Positions 1 to 6,720 of a stretch of 64,000 nucleotides of DNA are shown one piece after another (the stretch's first letter is position 1; each line of letters starts with the position of its first letter). Made by a program: the position numbers and the translations under genes. This stretch comes from Lithodes maja (taxonomy: Eukaryota > Arthropoda > Malacostraca > Decapoda > Lithodidae), in assembly GCA_037953745.1 (NCBI GenBank), contig JBAKBP010007982.1:1-64000 (forward strand), written 5' to 3'. The notes beneath the pieces are model-generated. The model did not search any database, was not told the DNA's origin, and worked only from the letters and a program-made list of their open reading frames with translations.

Positions 1-377
1 AGTATTTCCTCCTGTGCAGTATTTGTATAGTATTTCCTCCTGTGCAGTATTTGTAATAGTATTTCCTCCTGTGCAGTAATTTGTATAGTATTTCCTCCTG
101 TGCAGGTATTTGTATAGTATTTCCTCCTGTGCAGTATTTGTATAGTATTTCCTCCTGTGCAGTATTTGTATATTATTTCCTCCTGTGCAGTATTTGTATA
201 GTATTTCCTCCTGTGCAGTATTTGTATAGTATTTCCTCCTGTGCAGTATTTGTATAGTATTTCCTCCTGTGCAGTATTTGTATAGTATTTCCTCCTGTGC
301 AGGTATTTGTATAGTATTTCCTCCTGTGCAGTATTTGTATAGTATTTCCTCCTGTGCAGGTATTTGTATAGTATTTC
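1..377. repeat. 28-bp minisatellite
   Basis: About thirteen near-identical head-to-tail copies of a 28-bp unit (core TATTTCCTCCTGTGCAG followed by TATTTGTATA). Single-base insertions such as GCAGG for GCAG and TAATAG for TATAG mark some units. The array is cut by the left window edge and ends at a degenerate unit (TATTTCGTC). No coding potential is evident. Confidence 0.95.
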
Positions 378-593
378 GTCTTCTTTACCCAGTTTAGGTA
401 TTTAGGATTGGTGGTCTTGTGTCATGAATAGAGGCGTTCACATTGGCGATTATTTTGTCCGGAGCGTGCGATCTTTGGGTAGAAACGAGGCTGAGGGACC
501 TCATATTGTTCAGATGTTCATATGTTTCTTATACAGTGCCCACTACTATGAAGGCCCTATATATTATTGAACATTTGAGGAACATGAAGCGTT
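378..593. other. No recognisable feature
   Basis: Unique-looking sequence between the minisatellite and the first TTAA element. It contains a 73-codon open frame running on into the MITE, with no motif; I see no gene. Confidence 0.5.
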
Positions 594-965
594 TTAAGGG
601 CACAGGGGTTATTTTTTTTTGGGGTGGGGGCTCTATTTATTTATATATTAATAAACAAAAATAGCTTCCTCGCTAGACCTTCATCAAGCTTAAAAACACA
701 CACCCTCGACCCCCCTTCAAGAAAATGTTTAAACATTTTCTATAGAAAAATGTTCCGACCAAAGGCCGGTTTCTCTTAAAATTACAGGCGAGCAAAAATC
801 GACACCTACTGTAAGTGGCACGAAAGGTCTTGATATTGATATGGAAATGGGGCGAAAGATTTTAAGATCTACAAACTAATGGGGCGAACGTCTTAAAATC
901 TGAAAACTAATGGGGCTAAACATGGGGAAGAAGGGGGACCAGAAAAACGACTTATCTCCCCTTAA
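594..965 (+). mobile_element. MITE-2 copy 1 (TTAA-ended nonautonomous element)
   Basis: Begins TTAAGGG and ends CTCCCCTTAA. The order of internal landmarks matches the other MITE-2 copies: CTAGACCTTCATCAAGCTT, a CCC-rich stretch, an ACATTTTTC/GAAAAATGT-type hairpin, an AAAGGCCGG block, GACACCTA, then repeated AATGGGGC..GTCTTAAAATC phrases. The left end is degenerate (TTAAGGGCAC). The right TTAA (962-965) is also the left TTAA of the following foldback element. No protein is encoded; a piggyBac-type source is suggested only by the TTAA ends. Confidence 0.75.
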
Positions 966-1368
966 CAGTTCATGCTGGCTATCATTCGAGGATTTTGCTC
1001 AGTTTTGGAAGACCCTCCAGGAACCAAAGGGGTGAAGTCTATCTCAACTATAGTCCGTTCATTCTAGCTTGGGCAGATCTCATAACCACTAACCTCTGTA
1101 ACTCAACAAGGGCTTAGAGCAAATGAGCTGTCACTTTCCACACCTATTCCGTAGCCAAGTCTTCCTATTTGGTAGAAATATTAGCTCGATTACTCTAGTC
1201 CCTTTTTTTTAGTTATGAGAGAGGTTACGATTTCTGCCCAACCAGGAATGAATGGACTATAACCCACTGACTTTTAAAATGCCCTTCCTAAACTGTAGAA
1301 AATCGTCTAACTCTACTACTTTGCCAGAATAAATTTGAATATGCATAATAGTATCCAGAAGGGGTTAA
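962..1368. mobile_element. FB foldback element, interrupted by another foldback
   Basis: The outer halves (962-1047 and 1263-1368) match the FB family seen at 2002, 9754 and 12964: the right half has CCTTCCTAAACTG, AAAATCGTCTAA and GCCAGAATA before AAGGGGTTAA. The middle is occupied by the separate inverted-repeat element at 1048-1262, so this is a nested insertion. Confidence 0.65.
1048..1262. mobile_element. Hairpin element, family FC, copy 1
   Basis: Imperfect inverted repeat: CTATAGTCCGTTCATTC and TGGGCAGA on the left pair with TCTGCCCA and GAATGAATGGACTATAG on the right. The centre (TAACCTCTGTAACTC, TTTCCACACC, AGCTCGATTACTCTA) is shared with the copy at 5694-5913. No protein is encoded. 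Confidence 0.7.

Positions 1369-1369
<1 letters not shown>

Positions 1370-1406
<37 letters not shown>
1370..1406. repeat. poly(T) tract
   Basis: A run of about 35 T directly after the right TTAA of the FB element. It could be the tail of a minus-strand retrocopy, but no body is recognisable beside it. Confidence 0.9.
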
Positions 1407-1414
<8 letters not shown>

Positions 1415-1643
1415 GTCTCCTCAATTTCTGCGTTTATTATTTCCTCTTATTTCATAATATTGTTTTGCTATTTCTTCAATGTGTTATTTCCACATTGGGA
1501 TTTTGATGAGTTATTTTGTATTTATAGAGTGTGGTTTCTGTGTTGGTGTGTTTGTTATGCACAACTTTCCCTCTCTCATTTTCCTTCAAGTGACATTTTA
1601 TCCTGCCTGTAAAACGTCCAGAACCTCACGGTGTTGTCCATGC

Positions 1644-1646
<3 letters not shown>

Positions 1647-1717
<71 letters not shown>
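1647..1717. repeat. (CT)n microsatellite, left part
   Basis: About 35 CT dinucleotides, ending exactly where the CR1-like 3' fragment begins. Together with the (CT)n on the far side of that fragment, it appears to be one microsatellite split by an insertion. Confidence 0.95.
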
Positions 1718-1722
<5 letters not shown>

Positions 1723-1913
1723 ACTAACCCATCTGTCCCTACTAACTTACTAATCCTGCCACGGACATTAGTTCCAGGGCAGTAATTCCCTTTCCAATGT
1801 TCCCTTACCCACTCTAAACCACTGTTTGGACACTTGATCCTCAGTGTGTTGGAGGACAAGCAACCTAGAAGGGTCACTAGATATGTTGTTGCTTGATTTC
1901 CTTTGTACTCCTT

Positions 1914-1919
<6 letters not shown>
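1718..1919 (+). mobile_element. CR1-like LINE, 3' end only (copy 1)
   Basis: Reverse complement of the 3' untranslated region found downstream of the two coding CR1-like copies (6812-7010 and 21243-21450). It shares CAGTTACTAACCC, ACTTGATCCTCAGTGT, GGTTGCTTGTCC-type blocks and the terminal CCTTTGTACT decamer repeated about twice. Only about 200 bp remain, so the copy is 5' truncated with no coding sequence. It lies inside a (CT)n microsatellite. Confidence 0.85.

Positions 1920-1958
<39 letters not shown>
1919..1958. repeat. (CT)n microsatellite, right part
   Basis: About 20 CT dinucleotides directly following the GTACT end of the LINE fragment. It merges into a polypyrimidine tract and a CAG that resembles a 3' splice site. 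Confidence 0.95.
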
Positions 1959-1960
<2 letters not shown>

Positions 1961-2412
1961 CCCGCAGATGACGCAGTATGTTTTCTTTCAATTTATAACC
2001 ATTAACCCCTTCTGTACCGGCGACATCTTTTGTATTTTATCATTGCTATATTTAGACGATTGTGTGGAGTTTAAGAAGGATCTGTGGCAGTAAAATGCGT
2101 TAAGCGAGATAGTTTGAAGCCTGTTTATTGCTGGAGACCCTTTCTAAACTGCATAAAATCGTCAAATAGTTGTTAGAATATAATAAAAAGACGGCTCGGT
2201 AATGAAGGGGTTAAATTATCAACATACAGCACTTCTTTTAATTTTCTAGTGCTTTACAATTAATTACCTGTATCTCTTCCCCAGGTGACGCATTATGTTT
2301 TTTTTCTCAATTTATAACCATTAAATGATCAATATAGGCTACAGTACCTTTAATAATTATCTAGTGTTTTTTCAATGAATTACCTGTCTCTGTCTTTCTC
2401 CCCCAGGTGACG
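1959..2412 (+). repeat. Tandemly duplicated intron end with acceptor-like sites
   Basis: Three successive pyrimidine-tract-plus-CAG sites occur, each followed by RTGACGCA: CAG ends at about 1967, 2285 and 2406. The roughly 120-bp stretch from the first to the second (minus the inserted FB element) aligns with that from the second to the third: TATGTTTT, TTTATAACCATTAA, CTAGTG, CAATTAATTACCTGT. Only the third site leads into a long exon. The first two look like relics of local duplication of the exon's 5' border. Confidence 0.75.
2002..2214. mobile_element. FB foldback element, complete copy with empty-site paralogue
   Basis: Starts TTAACCCCTTCTGTACCGG and ends GGTAATGAAGGGGTTAA. Inner arms pair (AGACGATT, GTTTAAGAAGGATCT versus CCTTTCTAAACTGCATAAAATCGTC). 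It sits exactly at the TTAA of a duplicated intron segment whose sister copy (TTAA at 2321-2324) lacks it, so the insertion duplicated TTAA. No protein is encoded. Confidence 0.85.
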
Positions 2413-2615
2413 CACAGTTTATCCCGGCTGGAGAGCGTGACCAACTTCACGGAGTTTGTTAAGGCCTTCAGCAACTTTGGGGGTGAGATGGTGGAGCTGG
2501 CCCACCTGACGGGAGACCGTCGGCGGACATGAAGGACGAGCGGCGGAGGGCACAGATGGCGGCGGCGAGGCAGGTGCTAGACAGGTCCACCATGATGCTC
2601 CTTACAGCTTCCAAG
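2407..2615 (+). pseudogene. Alpha-catulin-like (vinculin/alpha-catenin family) exon, one-base frame break
   Basis: A good 3' splice site (CCCCCAG) precedes 2407 and a GTGGGT donor follows 2615. The 5' half reads in one frame, with phrases FTEFVKAFSNFGGEMVEL and AHLTGDR; the 3' half reads in another, KDERRRAQMAAARQVL then MMLLTASK. The combination GDR..KDERRRAQ..ARQVL..STMMLLTASK is what I recall of alpha-catulin (CTNNAL1-type) within the vinculin/alpha-catenin superfamily, a cytoskeletal and Rho-signalling scaffold. The exon is 209 bp; one more base would make it a whole number of codons, and the frame change falls at CGTCGGCGGACATG (about 2519-2531), so a one-base loss or a sequencing error is likely. 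No other exon of this gene is recognisable in the window. Family assignment is from memory of motifs, not a search. Confidence 0.55.
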
Positions 2616-2670
2616 GTGGGTTTATCTTCTAATAGCTTCCAAACTGCCTGTAGTAATCTGTATCTGTATT

Positions 2671-3220
2671 CCCCTTCTGTACCGCCAACGTCATTTGAAT
2701 TATATTATAGCTATATTTAGACGATTTTGAACTGCTTAAGAAGGATATGTGAGTTAAGGGGAGGTTTTTAGTTTGTTTCCTACTCTTCCAGCAATCTTAA
2801 AATGTCACCCCCTTGACCCCCTTTCAAGATAAATTTGTGCATTTTTCGGTAGAAAAATGTCCCGGCCAAAGGCCGGTAACTCTTAAATTACAGGCTCGCT
2901 ATCGCTCGCCAGGATAAAATCGACACCTAAATGGCACGAAAGGTCTTAAAATTGACAGAATGGGGGCGGAAATTCTTAAAATCACCAAACTAATGGGGCA
3001 AACGTCTTAAAATCTCAAAAGCAATAGGGCTAGACATGAGGGAGAAAGGGGTCAAGAAAAAAGTCCCTCAAGTGGAAATCTCCCCTTAAGGGTTAAGTGA
3101 GATAATTCGAAGCCTGTCAATTGCCTGGAGGCCCTTTTTAAATTAATTATTAACCTTAACAGTAGCTAGAAGAAATTTAAAAGGGTTACTGTCGCCTGGT
3201 AAAAACTGATATTCCTCCGT
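2671..3220. mobile_element. FB foldback element interrupted by a MITE-2
   Basis: The left half starts CCCCTTCTGTACCGCC and contains TAGACGATTTTGAACTG. The right half resumes after 3089 with GTTAAGTGAGATA, TTCGAAGCCTG and ends near GTCGCCTGGTA. The MITE-2 at 2754-3089 sits in the internal TTAA. The right end has been drawn into a 54-bp triplication starting at 3176. Confidence 0.65.
2754..3089 (+). mobile_element. MITE-2 copy 2, complete
   Basis: Starts TTAAGGGGAGG and ends CTCCCCTTAA, inserted in the internal TTAA of an FB element. It holds the hairpins GTAGAAAAATGTCCCGGCC, AAAGGCCGG and GGCTCGCTATCGCTCGCC, then several GTCTTAAAATC phrases. It is about 336 bp long and noncoding. Confidence 0.85.
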
Positions 3221-3338
3221 AGTTACTTATTTAAAAGGGTTACTGTCGCCTGGTAAAAACTGATATTCCTCCGTAGTTACTTATTTAAAAGGGTTACTGT
3301 CGCCTGGTAAAAACTGATATTCCTCCGTAGTTACTTAT
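3176..3338. repeat. Perfect 54-bp triplication
   Basis: Three consecutive identical 54-bp units beginning TTTAAAAGGGTTACTGTCGC and ending GTAGTTACTTA. The first half of the unit derives from the right arm of the FB element. Identity between units implies recent duplication or an assembly artefact. Confidence 0.95.
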
Positions 3339-3457
3339 TGGTTTAGACCTGCCTCCTTTTGCAGCCCCCATTTATTTAATGGGACATGCTGTAGATAGTT
3401 CACTTCAGGGTAATTTATAGAACAAAACATGTCTGGACACCTGGCACTTGAATGAAT

Positions 3458-3840
3458 TTAAGGGGGGTGACCTGCTTTTTGTTATTTCTGTCCTTTTCTC
3501 TCTTTCTCTGGCTTGTATCCATTTGGCCCCATTCAGCCAACTATTTTAAGACGTTTATCCTCATCTAGGTATCGATTTCTTCTAGCGAGCGATAGCGAGC
3601 CAGCATTATAATTTATGAAGAAATCCGGCTTCGCCGGAGACATTTTTCTATCGAAAAATGTACAAATTTAGCCTGCTGTCAAACAAAAATAAAAAATAGC
3701 TGGCTCGCTACCGCTCACCAGTAAACAGTTGACACCTGGATGGGGATAAACGTCTTGAAACAGTAGGCTGAATGGGGCCAAATGGGTACAAGGCAGAGAA
3801 AGATAGAAAGGACAGAACAAAAACAGGTCACCCCCCTTAA
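3458..3840. mobile_element. MITE-1 copy 1, near-palindromic TTAA element
   Basis: Starts TTAAGGGGGGTGACCTG and ends CAGGTCACCCCCCTTAA. Long arms pair throughout: TCTCTTTCTCTGGCTTGTATCC against its complement, AAGACGTTTATCCCCATC.. against GATGGGGATAAACGTCTT, and the AGCGATAGCGAGCC module appears on both sides. The centre has CCGGCTTCGCCGG and ACATTTTTCTATCGAAAAATGT-type hairpins. It is noncoding. Confidence 0.85.
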
Positions 3841-3973
3841 GCATACTTTAGACTCCACCGTTTAGAGAGAGAGAGGGAATGGTGGACTGACGGGCACAGT
3901 GTACCAATTATGGATGTGCAGTTATGTTACTCAAGAGGCGCAGGATTTTCGGCGGGTCATATTATCTATCTGC

Positions 3974-4354
3974 TTAAGGGGGGTGACCTGTTTTTGTTCT
4001 ATCCTTTTCTCTCTTTCTCTGGCTTGTATCCATTTGGCCCCATTCAGGCTACTGTTTTAAGACGTTTATCCCCATCCAGGTGTCAATTTTTTACTGGTGA
4101 GCGGTAGCGAGCCAGCATATTTTTAAATTTTGTTTGACAGCAGGCTAAATTTGTACATTTTTCGATAGAAAAATTTCTCCGGCGAAGCCGGATTTCTTCA
4201 TATAATGCTGGCTCGCTATCGCTCGCAAGGAGAAATCGACACCTAGATGGGGATAAACGTCTTAAAATAGTTGGCTGAAAGGGGGATGAATGGATACAAG
4301 CCAGAGAAAGAGAGAAAAGGACAGAAATAACAAAAAGCAGGTCACCCCCCTTAA
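3974..4354. mobile_element. MITE-1 copy 2
   Basis: Starts TTAAGGGGGGTGACCTG and ends GGTCACCCCCCTTAA, with the same internal hairpins as the copy 133 bp upstream but with the centre in the opposite orientation. The two neighbours form an additional large inverted pair. Confidence 0.85.
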
Positions 4355-4498
4355 TAAATATCAGCTCAGTATCTCTCCAATAACAAGACGAAAATCAGAC
4401 CTGTAAGACCATAATAAATATTATTCCACGTTGGATACCGTAAGTAAGAAAAGAAGTAGACAAAAAAATCATGGAAATAAATAAATATAAAAGAGGAA

Positions 4499-4612
4499 AA
4501 ACCACAACAACCACAACAACAACAGCAACAACAACAACAACAACAACAACGTCGATCATGCATCAGCCTCTATCTTCGACGCAGGCTAAAAAAAAAAAAA
4601 AAAAAAAAAAAA
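4499..4612. repeat. (CAA)n microsatellite and poly(A) tract
   Basis: CAA triplets (4505-4550), then 35 bp of other sequence, then a run of about 24 A (4588-4612). The polycysteine open frame on the minus strand is a by-product of the triplet repeat. Confidence 0.9.
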
Positions 4613-5059
4613 ATCAAAGGAACTGCGGTGGGCAAACTTAGCATATTCTCGCTACCTCCCTTGTTTACCCACTCGGAGCTGCCTAGTTAGCGGGGGCCCT
4701 ACTTGTACAGTCATTTATAAAAGTTCGTGGATCTCACCTATTTCTAATTATGGAAATATATTTTTCTGGAAGCGGTTTTATGGACACAATTGCCTTTACA
4801 TTATCGACAAAACAATATATACGATTCATTGATAAGCAAGTGCCATCCACAAATCAATCCAGAGAATAATAATGGCATAAAGAAAAACATAATAAGGCGT
4901 CCACGAATGTTCATAAGTGACTGTACTCGCTTGTTTACTCGCTTGTTTGCTGGCGGCTTTTTGTGCGCACTTGTATTTTGCCTTTTATCTTCGCTCGGGG
5001 GTCCTTTCCTCTTCTTCTTGGGTTTCGGTTATCGTATTTTTCGGGGCCTCTGGCTACTC
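4613..5059. other. No recognisable gene
   Basis: Unique-looking sequence. A 119-codon plus-strand frame starting at 4790 is hydrophobic in the middle but runs on into MITE-2 and has no motif, so I do not call it a gene. Confidence 0.5.
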
Positions 5060-5431
5060 TTAAGGGGAGGCTGGCCGTTTGTTTGGTCTATTAATTCATT
5101 TATTCATATATTTGTTTTAGTTTCCTCCCTAGACCTCCATCAAGCTTAGAAAAATACCCCCTAGACCCCCTTCAAGATAAATTTGTAAATTTTTCGGTAG
5201 AAAAATGTCCCGGCCAAAGGCCGATTCCTCTTAAAATTGCAGGCTCGCTATCGCTCGCCAGGAAAAAATCGACACCTAAATGGCACGAAAGTTCTTACAA
5301 TTGACAACGAAATAGGGCGAAAGGTGTTAAAATCGCCAAACTAATGGGCCGAACGTCTTATAATCTCAAAACTAGTGGGGCTAAACATGAGGGAGAAGGG
5401 GGTCCAGAAAAAACGGTCTGCCTCCCCTTAA
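5060..5431 (+). mobile_element. MITE-2 copy 3
   Basis: Starts TTAAGGGGAGG and ends CCTCCCCTTAA. It has the CTAGACCTCCATCAAGCTT block, the GGCTCGCTATCGCTCGCC palindrome and the GTCTTA phrases. Its right TTAA is immediately followed by CCCCTTCAGTA, an FB left end, so the two elements share one TTAA. Confidence 0.85.
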
Positions 5432-5530
5432 CCCCTTCAGTAGGAGGATGTCTTCGGCTTGTTTTGGGCTAACATCATTTATTTCATTCAGCTTAGAAAT
5501 TATCTGTCGAGATTTCAACCAATTTGGGAA
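5428..5530. mobile_element. FB left-half remnant
   Basis: TTAACCCCTTCAGTA, then a diverged GGATGTC and ATTTCATTCAGCTTAGAAATTATCTG, matching the left arm of other FB copies. The right arm is missing; the following 160 bp is unrecognised. Confidence 0.45.
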
Positions 5531-5693
5531 GGATGTTTCGTAGTCTAGGTCTAATCGAAGCATTAATGGTTTTTCCCTTGTGGTGCCGGCTTTGCTTTGC
5601 TAGGAAATTGTCAGAATTGAACAGTGGATTAGACAATTTCGATTTGTTGATATATTTTAGGTAATGAACTGAAATGGTATAGTCGGGCAGATA

Positions 5694-5913
5694 TGAATTA
5701 TACCCTGTTCCAAATAAGTAGGCCAAAACTCTTGAACATTAACCTCTGTAACTCGTAAAGGGTTGGAACAAATGGGCTGTAGATTTCCACACCTGTTCCC
5801 TGGCTAACCCTTCCCAAAAGACATTAATGTGAGCTCGATTACTCTATTCGTTTGTGAGTTAGAGCGGTTGATGTTCAAGTGTTTTGGCCTACCTATTTGG
5901 AACAGGGTATAGT
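5694..5913. mobile_element. Hairpin element, family FC, copy 2
   Basis: Outer arms pair: TATACCCTGTTCCAAATA and AGGCCAAAACTCTTGAACAT on the left with ATGTTCAAGTGTTTTGGCCT and TATTTGGAACAGGGTATA on the right. The core (TAACCTCTGTAACTC, AGCTCGATTACTCTA) is shared with 1048-1262, but the outer arms differ. That suggests either a divergent family or an element whose arms include target sequence. Confidence 0.75.
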
Positions 5914-6304
5914 TTAAGGGGGGACACCGGATTTGTTTTTTATCTTTCTCTCCTTTTCTCTCTTTCTCTGGCTAGTATCCATTCTGCCTCATTCAGCCTA
6001 CAGTTTTAAGACGTTTACCCCCATCCAGGTGTCAATATTTTCCTGGCGAGCGGTAGCGAGCCAACATATATATATTTTTGTTTTGACAGCAAGCTAAATT
6101 TGTACATTTTTCGATAGAAAAATGTCTCCGGCGAAGCCGGATTCCTCCATTCAATGCTGGCTCGCTATCGCTCGCCAGGAAGAATGGACACCTGGATGGG
6201 GATAAACGTCTTAAAACAGTTGGCTGAATGGGGCCGAATGGATACAAGCCGGAGAAAGAGAGAAAAGGAGAGAAAGATAACACAAATCCGGTGTCCTCCC
6301 TCAA
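5914..6304. mobile_element. MITE-1 copy 3 (GGACACCGG subtype)
   Basis: Starts TTAAGGGGGGACACCGG; the right end is CCGGTGTCCTCCCTCAA, with the terminal TTAA mutated to TCAA. Arms of about 150 bp and central CCGGCGAAGCCGG and ATTTTTCGATAGAAAAAT hairpins. A 155-codon minus-strand frame overlapping it is not a gene. Confidence 0.85.
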
Positions 6305-6350
6305 GGCCGTTTTGATTGTCACCTTATGATTCAAAAGACTGAACCGAAGC

Positions 6351-6719
6351 TTAAGAGGAGACGGGCCGTTTGTTTGGTCATTCATTCCTTTATTTCTTAG
6401 TTTCCTCACTAGACCTCCATCAAGTTTAAAACAAAAAAACCCTAGATCCCCCTTCAAGATAAATTTGTACATTTTTCGATAGAAAAATGTCCCGGCCAAA
6501 GCTGGTTACTCTTAAAATTTCAGGCTCGCTTTGGCTCGCCAGGAAAAAATCGACAACTAAATGGCACGAAAGGTCTTAAAATTGACAGAAATGGGACGAA
6601 AGTTATTAAAATCGCCAAACTAATGGGGCAAACGTCTTAAAATCTCAAAAGCAATGGGGCTAAACATAAGGGAGAAGGAAGTTCGAAACAAAAATCCCTC
6701 AAGTGGAAACCTCCCTTCA
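6351..6719 (+). mobile_element. MITE-2 copy 4, decayed right end
   Basis: Starts TTAAGAGGAG and carries the MITE-2 internal order (CTAGACCTCCATCAAG, hairpin, GTCTTAAAATC phrases). The right end is degenerate (CCTCCCTTCA). Confidence 0.75.
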
Positions 6720-6720
6720 G

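Noticed and set aside
1..377. Possible CRISPR-like array
   Set aside because: Repeats are contiguous with no unique spacers, and the context is eukaryotic; it is a minisatellite.
1479..1991. Frames with SLSLSL or RERERE
   Set aside because: By-products of (CT)n microsatellites.
5381..5726. Minus-strand frames of 60-77 codons between two foldbacks
   Set aside because: No motif or splice context; partly overlaps MITE-2 and FC. It might be a decayed LINE tail but I cannot support it.
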